DNA from: Clostridium sp.
GTDB lineage: Bacteria > Bacillota > Clostridia > Oscillospirales > Acutalibacteraceae
Direction: 5' to 3'
Assembly: GCA_023663865.1 (NCBI GenBank)
Contig: JAMPGU010000022.1
Coordinates: 1-37,522 of the forward strand
Length of the DNA: 37,522 bases
In this document: positions 16,577-27,035 of the stretch, piece after piece
Layout: each line of letters starts with the position of its first letter
Position numbering within the stretch: position 1 is the first letter of the stretch
The notes under the pieces: model-generated
What the model saw: only the letters and a program-made list of their open reading frames with translations
What the model was told of the DNA's origin: nothing
Databases searched by the model: none
Translations under genes and position numbers: made by a program

Positions 16577-17369
16577 AATATCTAAACTTTCAAAGACCTT
16601 TGCCACAGGCACAGTCAATGAGCATAAGGCTCTTGACAATATAAACCTCACCTTAAAGGACGGAGAATTTGTTACGATTGTAGGCTCTAACGGTGCCGGT
16701 AAATCAACACTGTTTAATTTAATTTGCGGCACATATACACAGGACAGCGGTAAAATTGTTTTAGACGATAAGGATATATCCTTTATGCCGGAGCACAGAA
16801 GAGCAAAGCTGATTGGCAGAGTATTTCAGGATCCAATGAAGGGTACAGCCCCTAATATGACCATTGAAGAAAATCTGGCACTCGCCTACTCCAGAGCAGG
16901 CTCAGGCTTCTTTTCACAGGCTGTTGGTAAGAAAAAGAGAGCTCTTTTTCAGGAAAGTGTTGCCAAATTCAATATGGGTCTTGAGGACAGAATGAAAACG
17001 AAAATCGGACTTCTTTCCGGAGGACAAAGGCAGGTCGTAACACTGCTGATGTGTACCATCGTTACGCCTAAGCTGCTCCTGCTTGATGAGCATACAGCAG
17101 CCCTTGACCCTGTAACAGCAGATAAGGTAATGGAAATCACAAACAAGATTGTTAAAGAAAATAACATTACCACAATGATGATTACACATAATATGTCACA
17201 GGCGTTGACCACCGGCACACGAACCATTATGATGGACAGCGGAAACATCATTATCGACCTGGACAGCAGTACAAGAGAACAGATGACTGTACCTGACTTG
17301 CTGAAAATGTATAAGGAAAAAGAAAATAAGGATTTTGATAACGACCGAATTCTTTTGCAAAAGGATTAA
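16569..17369 (+). CDS. ABC transporter ATP-binding protein (TrpZ-like)
   Basis: A 266-residue ATPase with Walker A GSNGAGKST (near residue 40), signature LSGGQRQVV and Walker B LLLLDEHTAALDP, followed by the switch histidine in MMITHNMSQAL. The DEHTAALDP variant (His in place of Pro after Glu) is typical of ATPases paired with ABC_sub_bind receptors. It powers import through the permease it overlaps. A terminator follows 25 bases after the stop. Confidence 0.94.
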   Translation: MLEISKLSKTFATGTVNEHKALDNINLTLKDGEFVTIVGSNGAGKSTLFNLICGTYTQDSGKIVLDDKDISFMPEHRRAKLIGRVFQDPMKGTAPNMTIEENLALAYSRAGSGFFSQAVGKKKRALFQESVAKFNMGLEDRMKTKIGLLSGGQRQVVTLLMCTIVTPKLLLLDEHTAALDPVTADKVMEITNKIVKENNITTMMITHNMSQALTTGTRTIMMDSGNIIIDLDSSTREQMTVPDLLKMYKEKENKDFDNDRILLQKD

Positions 17370-17393
17370 TAAAGTTAAGTTATAAGTTCACAT

Positions 17394-17427
17394 AAAAAAT
17401 GCAATGTCTTTCGACATTGCATTTTTG
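17394..17427. terminator. Bidirectional terminator between the ABC importer and the oxidoreductase operon
   Basis: Stem GCAATGTC/GACATTGC, extended by A/T pairs, with loop TTTC, A-rich on the left and T-rich on the right. It sits between two convergent genes and can serve both. Confidence 0.85.
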
Positions 17428-17456
17428 CTTTATATTCAATTATATTATTTGGTTCA

Positions 17457-18398
17457 TTATGCACCGCGTACTTCGTCACAGCGATTTAAAAGCTCTGACC
17501 AGCGGCGGTCAACTTCCTTCTGGAAGGCTTCAATCATCCACTCATTTTCAGGCTTGAACATATGCTTAAATCTTCCCTGCTTAACGAGCCACTCTTCAAT
17601 CGGCACATAATTTCTTGGCTGGTAGTTCAGTATCCATCTGCCGTCAACAACCTCAAACAATGGCCAATAGCGTGTTTCTACAGCAAGCTTGCAGATTTCC
17701 ATAATATCATATGTAGGATATCTCCAGCCTCTCGGGCATGGTGCCATAATATTGAGGAAGGCTGCGCCCTTGGTATAAATAGCCTTTTCACTCTTTCTAT
17801 ACAAATCCTTAAAGTTCTGCACGAAAGTTGTCTGTGCAACATAAGGCACCTGATGCTCAGCAATGATAGCTGCCAAATCCTTTCTGTACTGCGGCTTACC
17901 ATCTGACTGTCTGCCCACAGGTGTAGTTGTTGTATCGGCAAACATAGGGGTAGCTGATGAACGCTGAATACCGGTGTTCATATAAGCACCGTTATCATAG
18001 CATACATAGACCATATCATGACCGCGTTCCATAGCACCTGACAAGGACTGAAAACCGATATCATATGTACCGCCGTCACCGCCGAAGGTAATAAACTTAT
18101 AGGTTTCGTCAAGCTTACCCTTTCTGCGAAGCGCATTATAAGCACCCTCAACACCTGACATAGTAGCACCTGCATTTTCGAACGCATTATGAATATAGCT
18201 GTCCTTATATGCAGTATACGGATACATAAAGGATGAAACCTCAAGACAGCCTGTAGCATTACCTACAACAGCCTTATCCCCGGGCTTAATTGCCTTGAGT
18301 ACATTTCTTACTGCAATCGTACCGCCGCATCCGGCACACATTCTGTGACCGCCGGCAAGGCGATCTTCTCTTGCTGTAAATTCTTTAAAGTTATACAT
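17457..18398 (-). CDS. porB: 2-oxoacid:ferredoxin oxidoreductase, beta (TPP) subunit
   Basis: A 313-residue thiamine-diphosphate subunit of a four-subunit pyruvate/2-ketoisovalerate-type ferredoxin oxidoreductase. Cluster cysteines appear in HRMCAGCGG and in NATGCLEVS. The TPP/Mg motif is GDGGTYDIGFQSLSGAMERG followed by CYDNGAYMNTGIQ. With the other three subunits it interconverts a 2-oxoacid plus CoA with acyl-CoA, CO2 and reduced ferredoxin. Por and Vor (branched-chain) enzymes share these motifs and cannot be told apart by eye, so the por symbol is provisional. It is the last gene of the operon, 13 bases after the alpha gene. Confidence 0.92.
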   Translation of the reverse strand: MYNFKEFTAREDRLAGGHRMCAGCGGTIAVRNVLKAIKPGDKAVVGNATGCLEVSSFMYPYTAYKDSYIHNAFENAGATMSGVEGAYNALRRKGKLDETYKFITFGGDGGTYDIGFQSLSGAMERGHDMVYVCYDNGAYMNTGIQRSSATPMFADTTTTPVGRQSDGKPQYRKDLAAIIAEHQVPYVAQTTFVQNFKDLYRKSEKAIYTKGAAFLNIMAPCPRGWRYPTYDIMEICKLAVETRYWPLFEVVDGRWILNYQPRNYVPIEEWLVKQGRFKHMFKPENEWMIEAFQKEVDRRWSELLNRCDEVRGA

Positions 18399-18411
18399 AA
18401 AACCGCCCTCC

Positions 18412-19593
18412 TTATTCTCTTACGCCCATATAGCGATAAGGATTTTCAACCTTACCTGCCTTGGCAATATTCTCTAATTCTTCATAAATACCTATCATAT
18501 CGGAAACCTTTACATCACGTCCGCCGAGACCGTAAACGTAATTTACAGTCAAAGCATCTGACTTTGCTCTGTAAAGTGCAGTTGTAACCTCTGATCCGAT
18601 AGGACCGCAGTTGTCGTTATAGGACTCGGTTCTGTCCATAAGTGCAACTGCTTTTACATTTTTAAGTGCATCGGCAATTTCATCTGCAGGGAAAGGTCTG
18701 AACAATCTTATTTTAATAAGACCTGCTTTAACACCCTTCGCTCTCAGCTCATCCACAGCATCCTTAGTTGTACCTGCTGCAGAGCCGATAATCACTACAG
18801 CATACTCTGCATCCTCCATTTTGTATGCCTCAAAGAGTCCATACTCTCTGCCGGAAATCTTTGCATATTCCTTAGCAACATCAAGAGTAACCTGCTTTGC
18901 ATTCTTAAGTGCCTCAGCCTGCGCTCTCTTTGCTTCGAAATAATAATTGGTTACACTGTATGGACCTAATGCCATCGGGCATTCAGGGTTAAGAAGAGAA
19001 TTTTCAGGGTTATACTCACCAACAAAATTCTTAACATCCTCGTCCTCATTGAGTACAATATTTTCAACAGCGTGAGAGGTAATAAATCCATCCTGGCAAA
19101 TCATAACAGGAAGCATAACATCCTTATGCTCTGCAATACGATAAGCCATACAAAGATTATCATAAACCTCCTGATTGTTTTCAGCATAAATTTGAATCCA
19201 GCCTGCATCTCTTGCTCCCATAGAGTCACTATGGTCACAGTTAATATTAATGGGACCTGAAAGCGCTCTGTTAACCAGTGTAAGAACACTAGGAAGTCTG
19301 TTTGAAGCAGCAAGATAAAGCTCCTCCCACATAAGTGCCATACCGGCTGATGATGTAGCAGTTACACTTCTTGCACCTGCAGCCTGCGCACCGATAACAG
19401 CTGACATAGCTGAATGCTCACTTTCTACAGGGATAAACTCACTGTCAACCTGTCCGTTTGCAACAAGTTTTGAAAAATACTGCGGAATTTCTGTTGATGG
19501 TGTGATTGGGAAAGCGGCCATAACATCAGGATTAATCTGACGCAAAGCCTCGGCAACAGCTTCGTTACCGCTAAGTCTATCTTTTCTAGCCAT
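18412..19593 (-). CDS. porA: 2-oxoacid:ferredoxin oxidoreductase, alpha subunit
   Basis: A 393-residue alpha subunit holding the pyrimidine-binding and CoA-side domains. It has SGNEAVAEALRQINPD, AAFPITPSTEIPQ, VESEHSAMSAVIGAQAAGAR, TATSSAGMALMWEEL and YAENNQEVYD, followed by the domain with GSAAGTTKDAVDELRAKGVKAG and IRLFRPFP. The start at 19593 was chosen because MARKDRLSGNEAV is the conserved N-terminus and GGAGGGG lies just upstream. The open frame extends 35 codons further, but that part runs over the ferredoxin-subunit gene. Por and Vor alpha subunits are close, so substrate is not assigned. Confidence 0.92.
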   Translation of the reverse strand: MARKDRLSGNEAVAEALRQINPDVMAAFPITPSTEIPQYFSKLVANGQVDSEFIPVESEHSAMSAVIGAQAAGARSVTATSSAGMALMWEELYLAASNRLPSVLTLVNRALSGPININCDHSDSMGARDAGWIQIYAENNQEVYDNLCMAYRIAEHKDVMLPVMICQDGFITSHAVENIVLNEDEDVKNFVGEYNPENSLLNPECPMALGPYSVTNYYFEAKRAQAEALKNAKQVTLDVAKEYAKISGREYGLFEAYKMEDAEYAVVIIGSAAGTTKDAVDELRAKGVKAGLIKIRLFRPFPADEIADALKNVKAVALMDRTESYNDNCGPIGSEVTTALYRAKSDALTVNYVYGLGGRDVKVSDMIGIYEELENIAKAGKVENPYRYMGVRE

Positions 19594-19594
19594 A

Positions 19595-19897
19595 TTACTT
19601 AACCCCCTCCATAGTAATTGCACCCACGTGACAGGCCTTAACACAAATGCCGCAGCCCTTACAGTGGTCAAAATCGAATTCAGTACGCTTGCCGTCAACT
19701 ACAGCAATACAGCTGTCAGGACATACAGGCACACACATTAAACAGTGAATACATTTATCCCAGTCAAGCTCAGGCTTAACAGAAGTCCATTCGCCTGTGT
19801 TAAACGCCTTTGAAGTCATCTCGCCGTAAATCTGCATACCCTCTGTTAAATCCTGCCAGGAACATTCTAAATGAAGCTTATTAACATCAGATTTCAT
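19595..19897 (-). CDS. porD: 2-oxoacid:ferredoxin oxidoreductase, delta (ferredoxin) subunit
   Basis: A 100-residue protein with two 4Fe-4S motifs: C49, C52, C55, C59 (CIHCLMCVPVCP) and C79, C82, C85, C89 (CKGCGICVKACH). It passes electrons from the TPP subunit to soluble ferredoxin. The length and the N-terminal extension before the clusters match PorD/VorD. It starts two bases after the gamma gene ends and stops one base before the alpha ATG. Confidence 0.94.
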   Translation of the reverse strand: MKSDVNKLHLECSWQDLTEGMQIYGEMTSKAFNTGEWTSVKPELDWDKCIHCLMCVPVCPDSCIAVVDGKRTEFDFDHCKGCGICVKACHVGAITMEGVK

Positions 19898-19899
19898 TA

Positions 19900-20481
19900 T
19901 TATACCTCCTGCTTTACGCTGTCAAAAGCCATTTTGAGTGCATTCATATTGCCCTCAATAACCTCCGGCTTAGAAGCAAATTTGTGAGAAAATGAATTTT
20001 CCATTTCGTTCAGGAAAATATCCTTATCCATAACGCCTGATACCTTAACAATAGCAGCAAGCATTGGAGTGTTTGGAAAATACTTACCAAGACATGCTAC
20101 AGAAACCTTGCGTGCATCAATTGTATAAACCTTGCCCTTATAACCATTAAGCTTATGCTTAATATCCTCAGGGGCTTTCGCTGTATTTACAACGATTGCA
20201 CCGGTATCTTTAAGACCGTCTGTAACATTTACTACATCCAGCAGTCCCTCATCTACAACGACTACAAAATCAGGGTCATAGATATTGGAATGCACTCGAA
20301 TTTCATTGCTGCTGATTCGATTATAGGCTGTAATCGGAGCACCCATACGCTCCGGGCCGTATTCAGGGAAGCCCTGAACAAAGCTGCCTGTCTTAAACGC
20401 AACATCAGCAAGAAGAAGAGCTGCTGTTTTTGCACCCTGACCACCGCGGCCATGCCAACGGATTTCTACTAAATCTGCCAT
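19900..20481 (-). CDS. porC: 2-oxoacid:ferredoxin oxidoreductase, gamma subunit
   Basis: A 193-residue gamma subunit with EIRWHGRGGQGAKTAALLLAD, FPEYGPERMGAPITAYNRI and VNTAKAPEDI, the typical POR gamma domain. It is the first structural gene, so the order is gamma-delta-alpha-beta, as in Thermotoga and archaeal por operons. GAGGG stands 8 bases before the ATG, just downstream of the T-box terminator. Expression of the whole operon therefore depends on T-box readthrough. Confidence 0.93.
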   Translation of the reverse strand: MADLVEIRWHGRGGQGAKTAALLLADVAFKTGSFVQGFPEYGPERMGAPITAYNRISSNEIRVHSNIYDPDFVVVVDEGLLDVVNVTDGLKDTGAIVVNTAKAPEDIKHKLNGYKGKVYTIDARKVSVACLGKYFPNTPMLAAIVKVSGVMDKDIFLNEMENSFSHKFASKPEVIEGNMNALKMAFDSVKQEV

Positions 20482-20500
20482 GTGATTATCCCTCTTCCAT

Positions 20501-20762
20501 TATAAAATAAAAAAGTCTCTCTGCCCTAAGGCAAAGAGACGATAATTAATACCGTGGTACCACTCTTTTTCGTTAAAATAACGCACTTTATGTACTAGCA
20601 TACACTATCCCTTAACGGAGGAAAACGTCTGCACCTACTGTATTTCAGCACAGCCACTCAGAGAGGATACCCCATTTAACATTGTGCTGACTCGCACCAA
20701 CCGCCAGCTCTCTGAAACAACTACATAAATGAAACCTGTTCTCATCAACGTGTTTGGTTATT
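20501..20762 (-). promoter_or_regulatory. T-box riboswitch leader (specifier probably AUC, Ile) of the oxidoreductase operon
   Basis: Read on the minus strand, the leader has the T-box core GAGTGGTACCACGG (20552-20566). It is followed by a terminator stem (20515-20525 with 20530-20540, loop CTAA) and a T-rich run to 20501. The stretch AAAAAGAG before the T-box can pair with CTCTTT of the terminator, forming the antiterminator. Stem I is recognisable by AGAGAGCTGGCGGTTGGTG and a distal loop. Pairing GAGA with TCTC below, and CATTTA with TAAATG above, leaves a specifier loop with GGGGTATCC. Aligned to other T-boxes the triplet is ATC at 20668-20666, Ile. A one-base shift would give TAT (Tyr). 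The TGGT bulge predicts a tRNA with discriminator A, which fits both. The T-box call is firm; the codon is less so. Confidence 0.9.
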
Positions 20763-20768
20763 ACAAAT

Positions 20769-20797
20769 ATAGTAATACAATATCTTTCATTTGTCAA
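20769..20797 (-). promoter_or_regulatory. Promoter of the T-box/oxidoreductase operon
   Basis: On the minus strand TTGACA (20792-20797), 17-base spacer, TACTAT (20769-20774). Transcription would begin close to 20762, right at the start of the T-box leader. Confidence 0.78.
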
Positions 20798-20880
20798 GAA
20801 ATTTTTCGACCATATTTTTAATCAAACAAAACTGTCAAATCATTCTGTACACAATAAATAGAGAACAACGATAAAATTTG

Positions 20881-21135
20881 TTATTTTTTCAGTTTTGAAA
20901 ACAGACCCTTTTTCTCATAAGGCTCTTTTTCGATACCCATAAGCTCATAGCCTGTATCCGCAACAACACGCTTCAGCTTATCCTCGTCAAGCTCCTCTGC
21001 AATAATAACACACTGCTTTTTGGCATGAGAGGACTCAACCTTTTTTACGCTGAAATTATTTCTTATTGTATCGTTCATATGTGCTTCGCAATGACCGCAC
21101 ATCATACCGTCAATGTTTAAAATATACTTTGTCAT
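20881..21135 (-). CDS. Heavy-metal-associated (HMA) domain protein, CopZ-like
   Basis: An 84-residue protein with an HMA fold and metal-binding motif MMCGHC (C13 and C16) after the first strand, and TGYELMGIE at the end of the fold. Such proteins carry copper(I) or a similar soft metal to a P-type ATPase. A lysine-rich C-terminal tail of about 15 residues (KKGLFSKLKK) extends beyond the usual 68-70 residues. No copper ATPase or CsoR/CopY gene lies nearby, so the partner is elsewhere. Stands alone between the GroEL terminator and the oxidoreductase promoter. Confidence 0.85.
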   Translation of the reverse strand: MTKYILNIDGMMCGHCEAHMNDTIRNNFSVKKVESSHAKKQCVIIAEELDEDKLKRVVADTGYELMGIEKEPYEKKGLFSKLKK

Positions 21136-21249
21136 AATAATGCTCCTTTTACCTATTCGTAATTTCAGTCAATATCATATCATTTTAATAGGAATATGTC
21201 AATAACCTATTCCAAATATATTATTTGCAAAAAAGCACTGAAAAAAATT

Positions 21250-21289
21250 TATTACAAAAAAATAACTCCCGAAAAAATTTTCGGGAGTT
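21250..21289 (-). terminator. Terminator of groES-groEL
   Basis: Stem AACTCCCGAAAA/TTTTCGGGAGTT (21264-21289), 29 bases past the groEL stop, followed on the minus strand by a run of seven T. Confidence 0.9.
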
Positions 21290-21318
21290 GATATTAAGCG
21301 ATTTAACAGAAGTGACGA

Positions 21319-23259
<1,941 letters not shown>

Positions 23260-23286
23260 TCAAAAAGTTTATTTACATTCATAGCG

Positions 23287-23313
23287 TTAGCACTCTTTGA
23301 TGTCGAGTGCTAA
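23287..23313. promoter_or_regulatory. CIRCE operator (HrcA binding site)
   Basis: TTAGCACTC, nine bases, GAGTGCTAA: a perfect match to the CIRCE inverted repeat. It lies between the promoter and the groES ATG, so the heat-shock repressor HrcA should control groES-groEL. Confidence 0.97.
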
Positions 23314-23321
23314 CAAATACT

Positions 23322-23349
23322 ATTTTAGCAAGATTTTTCCATTTGTCAA
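23322..23349 (-). promoter_or_regulatory. Promoter of groES-groEL
   Basis: On the minus strand TTGACA (23344-23349), 16-base spacer, TAAAAT (23322-23327), directly followed by the CIRCE operator. Confidence 0.78.
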
Positions 23350-23364
23350 GAGTATTAACAATAA

Positions 23365-23417
23365 ATTAAAAAAATATAGCCTTTTACTACTAATGTATAG
23401 TAAAAAAAGGCTATATT
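23365..23417 (-). terminator. Terminator after ispF
   Basis: Hairpin with outer stem AATATAGCC/GGCTATATT, inner A/T pairs and a TACTA/TAGTA arm. It lies 45 bases past the ispF stop and is followed by a T-run on the minus strand. It separates this operon from groES. Confidence 0.75.
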
Positions 23418-23461
23418 ATGAACAAATGAATTACAATTTTTAAAGAATGGCTTGCATTTAA

Positions 23462-23929
23462 TTATTCTATAAGACAAACCGAATGAGCAGCAATTCCTTC
23501 CTTAGCGCCTGTAAAGCCCAGACCCTCTTCCGTTGTTGCCTTAACGGAAACACAGTCCACGTCGACACCGCAGACCTTTGCAATATTGCATCTCATACTG
23601 TCAATATGCGGCGCCATTTTCGGAGCCTGTGCAAGGATGGTGGAATCAATATTAATGATTTTGTACCCACGTGCATTGACCTGCCTTACCACCTCTTGAA
23701 GCAGTTTAAGACTGTCAGCACCCTTCCACGTATCATCCGTATCCGGGAAAAGGTGACCGATGTCCCCCATTGCCGCAGCACCGAGAATTGCGTCACTGAT
23801 TGCATGAAGAAGAACATCCGCATCACTATGCCCCAGCAGACCAACCGGACTTGGAATATCGACACCGCCGATCATACATTTTCTGCCCTCTACAAGCTTA
23901 TGAACATCATATCCATGACCAATTCTCAT
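23462..23929 (-). CDS. ispF: 2-C-methyl-D-erythritol 2,4-cyclodiphosphate synthase
   Basis: A 155-residue MEP-pathway enzyme that cyclises CDP-methylerythritol phosphate to MEcPP with release of CMP. Metal ligands are in [11 protein letters not shown] (D8, H10) and [36 protein letters not shown] and the closing [12 protein letters not shown] are all typical. Its ATG shares a base with the ispD stop (TGATG). It is separate from IspD, not the bifunctional IspDF seen in some bacteria. Confidence 0.97.
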   Translation of the reverse strand: MRIGHGYDVHKLVEGRKCMIGGVDIPSPVGLLGHSDADVLLHAISDAILGAAAMGDIGHLFPDTDDTWKGADSLKLLQEVVRQVNARGYKIINIDSTILAQAPKMAPHIDSMRCNIAKVCGVDVDCVSVKATTEEGLGFTGAKEGIAAHSVCLIE

Positions 23930-24606
23930 CAGTTCTCACCTCTCATTTTAACGATACTCTCCGCCATAGGAATATCCTCAGGCGTGGTAATTTTAATATT
24001 TCCGTAATCACCGTCAACAACAAAAACAGACTTGCCGTAATTTTCTATCAGCTGGCAGTCATCCGTAAAATCCTTATTCTGTTTCTCAGCAAGCTCCATT
24101 GCATCAAGATACAAACGAAATTCAAAAACCTGAGGCGTACGAATGGAAATCAGACTTGACCTGTCAGGCGTATCAACAATTTTCATATCCTTGTCTACAA
24201 CCTTTATCGTGTCCTTGACAGGCACACCTACAGCAGCTGCACCGTTTTTCACAGCACTTTCAAGAGCCGCTTGTATTTCCTGCTCCGTAATCAGCGGTCT
24301 TGCACCATCATGAATCATAATATAATCACACTCATCAATGGTTTCCACTGCATTTGCCACGCTCTTTTGCCGTGTATCACCGCCAAAGCAATAAGAAATA
24401 TTATATTGAGACAATACCGCTTCAAAGCTTTCAAGGTCGCGTTCACGGCAAACCACAATGATTTCATTGATATCTTCTATTTTAGAGAACACCTCAACAG
24501 TACGTTCAATAACCGTTTTACCGCAAACCTCCAGCAGCAGCTTGCTTTTTTCTTGTTTCATACGAGTACCTGCACCGGCACCCAGAATAACAGCAACATT
24601 ATTCAT
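23929..24606 (-). CDS. ispD: 2-C-methyl-D-erythritol 4-phosphate cytidylyltransferase
   Basis: A 225-residue nucleotidyltransferase that makes CDP-ME from MEP and CTP. Motifs are [20 protein letters not shown] (CTP-binding Gly-rich loop), VNDARPLI-type [13 protein letters not shown], and [12 protein letters not shown]. The closing [11 protein letters not shown] is usual for the family. It overlaps the end of rqcH by eight bases and is coupled to ispF. Confidence 0.95.
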   Translation of the reverse strand: MNNVAVILGAGAGTRMKQEKSKLLLEVCGKTVIERTVEVFSKIEDINEIIVVCRERDLESFEAVLSQYNISYCFGGDTRQKSVANAVETIDECDYIMIHDGARPLITEQEIQAALESAVKNGAAAVGVPVKDTIKVVDKDMKIVDTPDRSSLISIRTPQVFEFRLYLDAMELAEKQNKDFTDDCQLIENYGKSVFVVDGDYGNIKITTPEDIPMAESIVKMRGEN

Positions 24607-26275
24607 CTTTTAGATTTTCGACCTCCTGCATTGTCGGCGTAGCAAATTCTGTTTTATACGGGTCATAAACCACAAAGCCCGGCTTGGCACCATTCGGCTT
24701 TTTAATATTTTTAACCAGTGTGTAATCAACTGCAACATTAGAGCTCTCACGTGCTTTACTGAAATACGCAGCTATAACAGCACAGTCGTGTATCGCCTCG
24801 TCGGTAATTTCTTTACCCGACGTTTCGCATATAACATGGCTTCCCGCACTGTCCTGAACATGAAACCAGGTATCATAATTTTTAGCCGTTTTCATAGTCA
24901 GCTTGTCATTCATACTATTATTTCTGCCCACCAGCACCGAAAATCCGTCACGGGTTTTAAACTGCATAGGCTTTAAAGCCTTCGGCTGCCGTTTCTTTTC
25001 ATTCTGCTTTTTGATGTATCCCTGCTCCGCCAGCTCTGCTTTAATTTCCGTTATTTCATTGTCGGTCTCTGCTCGTGAAAGTGCGTCAATAACAGTATCA
25101 AAGTACTGTACCTCAGCCTTGGCGTCATTGATAAAATCATTAAGCTTGCTTTCGGCAACCTGCTTTTTGCGATACTCTTTATAATATTTTTGTGCATTCT
25201 GTGCAGGAGAAAGTGTAACATCTGCAGGTATACGAATTACAGCATTATTATCATAATAATTTTCCAAATCGTAAAAAGGAGCACCCTTTTCAAGTCTGTA
25301 CTGATTTGTATTAATCAAATCTCCATACAGCTTATATGTGTCCTTATCCTTACAACCCTTTAGCTCCTGTTCTCGGTTTGTCACCTTTCGTACGGCCCTT
25401 TCCTGAAGCAGAGTTAATTTCTTAAACAAATCAGCACTTCGAGCCTTGATTCGCATAAGTCTTACCTTTTCATAATAAAAAAAGTCAAGAAGCTGCGAAA
25501 AGGATTCATATTGCTTAACTGTTGCCAAAGTGTCATACTGCTTAATATCAATAAAGGAAAAATCCTTTGGTGCGTCCGTAATGACAGCAACAGGAATGGG
25601 CTGCATTGCCTGTGATTTAAAATCCTCAATGGAAAGACCATTTTCAATCTCCCTGCAAATAATGGGAGATACGCCCTTCACCGTATCCATAACAGCCTTA
25701 TAGACACCTTTATTAGATGCATTTATTTTTTCTTTAATAATATGAATGTCATCGGTAAATATGTTCAGCTTATCCTGCTTGGGAGGGGCAACATAAGTGA
25801 TATTCGGCAACACCTCACGCACCTGAGACTTGCTCTCATCAATACGCTTCATTGAATCAATAATTTTATCATTTTCATCAACAAAAATGATATTTGAATA
25901 TCTGCCCATAATCTCAATAATCAAAGCATAGCTTCGCTTATCGCCAAGCTCATCCGTGCCTGAAAAGTGAATACGCAGAATACGTTCCAGATTATCTTGC
26001 TCAATAGCGGTTATCCAAGCACCTGTAAGCCTTTTTCGCAGCAGCAAGCAGAACATCGGAGGCTTCGGCGGATTTTCCGGAGGATAGGCTGTAAAATGAA
26101 CTCTGGCACTATCTGCATTGCAGGACAAAAGCAAGCGTCTGCTCCCCTCTCTTGAACGCAGAGAAATAACCAGCTCATCTCTGGATGGCTGGTAAATTTT
26201 ATCCACTCGGCTGTCAACAGCAAAGGATGATATTTCATTTTTTAAATGGTATAAAAAAATTCCGTCAAGTGCCAT
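24599..26275 (-). CDS. rqcH: RqcH/NFACT-family ribosome quality control factor
   Basis: A 558-residue protein of the NFACT (formerly fibronectin-binding FbpA) family. RqcH binds stalled 50S subunits carrying peptidyl-tRNA and adds C-terminal alanine tails. The N-terminal domain starts MALDGIFLYHLKNEI and includes FCLLLRKRLTGAWI and EIMGRYSNIIFVDE. A long helical coiled-coil region follows (about 250-430). The C-terminal NFACT-R domain includes GRNNSMNDKLTMKTA, WFHVQDSAGSHVI and KPGFVVYDPYKT. Start ATG has AAGGAT upstream. It sits 13 bases after the Nif3-like gene. Confidence 0.93.
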   Translation of the reverse strand: MALDGIFLYHLKNEISSFAVDSRVDKIYQPSRDELVISLRSREGSRRLLLSCNADSARVHFTAYPPENPPKPPMFCLLLRKRLTGAWITAIEQDNLERILRIHFSGTDELGDKRSYALIIEIMGRYSNIIFVDENDKIIDSMKRIDESKSQVREVLPNITYVAPPKQDKLNIFTDDIHIIKEKINASNKGVYKAVMDTVKGVSPIICREIENGLSIEDFKSQAMQPIPVAVITDAPKDFSFIDIKQYDTLATVKQYESFSQLLDFFYYEKVRLMRIKARSADLFKKLTLLQERAVRKVTNREQELKGCKDKDTYKLYGDLINTNQYRLEKGAPFYDLENYYDNNAVIRIPADVTLSPAQNAQKYYKEYRKKQVAESKLNDFINDAKAEVQYFDTVIDALSRAETDNEITEIKAELAEQGYIKKQNEKKRQPKALKPMQFKTRDGFSVLVGRNNSMNDKLTMKTAKNYDTWFHVQDSAGSHVICETSGKEITDEAIHDCAVIAAYFSKARESSNVAVDYTLVKNIKKPNGAKPGFVVYDPYKTEFATPTMQEVENLKDE

Positions 26276-26288
26276 AGTATATCCTTAT

Positions 26289-27035
26289 TTATACTGATAA
26301 TACAGGATTATTTACAGGTGCCGAAATAAATTCAACATCCGTAAAAATCTTTTCAAGTGTATTTTTAAGCATTAAAAATGGTTTGTTTTCCGTTTCATAA
26401 TGACCGGCAGAAATAATAGGAAAGCCTGCTTCTTTCGCATCAAGCATTTGATGATATTTCAAATCACCTGTTACAAAAACATCGGCAGCAGCCATAGCCT
26501 CATTTATATATTCCTCACAGGCACCGCCGCCTACAGCAACCGTTTTAATCAGTTTATCGGTATCCGTATACCTGAGTCCGCTGCAATCAAGGGTTTCACT
26601 TACCAGTTCGGCAAAATCATCAATACTCATTTCCTCTGCAAGCTCACCTGCCACAAGAAATGTATCGTTAATTCTAAAGGTATTTTCAAGTCCCAGCAGA
26701 ACGGCAAGATTATCATTAATTCCATCCACGGCTGCATCGAAATTTGTATGAGCTGAAATAACCGCGGTATCACTTTTTATCAGCTTGTAAAGCACATCAT
26801 GATTTGTTATTTTCTTCACACCATTAAAGATAACAGGATGATGGGTTAATATCAAATCTGCATGAACAGAGCCGGCAAAATCAGCAACCTCTTTTGTACA
26901 GTCCAGCGCCATCACAACGCACTTGACCTCTTTTCTGAAATCGCCAATCAAAAAGCCGGAATTATCCCACTCCTCCTGTGTATCGAAAGGCGCAATTGAA
27001 TTTATGTAATCATATATATTTTTAACTGTGGTCAT
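26289..27035 (-). CDS. Nif3-like dinuclear metal-centre protein
   Basis: A 248-residue member of the Nif3/DUF34 family, cytoplasmic, with a two-metal site. Visible ligand segments are LILTHHPVIF, SAHTNFDAAVDGINDNLA and the C-terminal ISAGHYETENKPF; also EEWDNSGFLIGD near the N-terminus. A GTP cyclohydrolase-type role has been proposed for some members but is not settled. The length corresponds to the short E. coli YbgI form without the PII-like insertion of B. subtilis YqfO. The start at 27035 is chosen for GGAGG seven bases upstream; a longer frame to 27077 would overlap trmK more. It overlaps the end of trmK by 14 bases, a common pairing. Confidence 0.92.
   Translation of the reverse strand: MTTVKNIYDYINSIAPFDTQEEWDNSGFLIGDFRKEVKCVVMALDCTKEVADFAGSVHADLILTHHPVIFNGVKKITNHDVLYKLIKSDTAVISAHTNFDAAVDGINDNLAVLLGLENTFRINDTFLVAGELAEEMSIDDFAELVSETLDCSGLRYTDTDKLIKTVAVGGGACEEYINEAMAAADVFVTGDLKYHQMLDAKEAGFPIISAGHYETENKPFLMLKNTLEKIFTDVEFISAPVNNPVLSV

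Noticed and set aside
19594..19698. A 35-codon N-terminal extension of the oxidoreductase alpha subunit.
   Set aside because: It overlaps the ferredoxin subunit in another frame, is unlike the family, and a strong GGAGG site points to the ATG at 19593.
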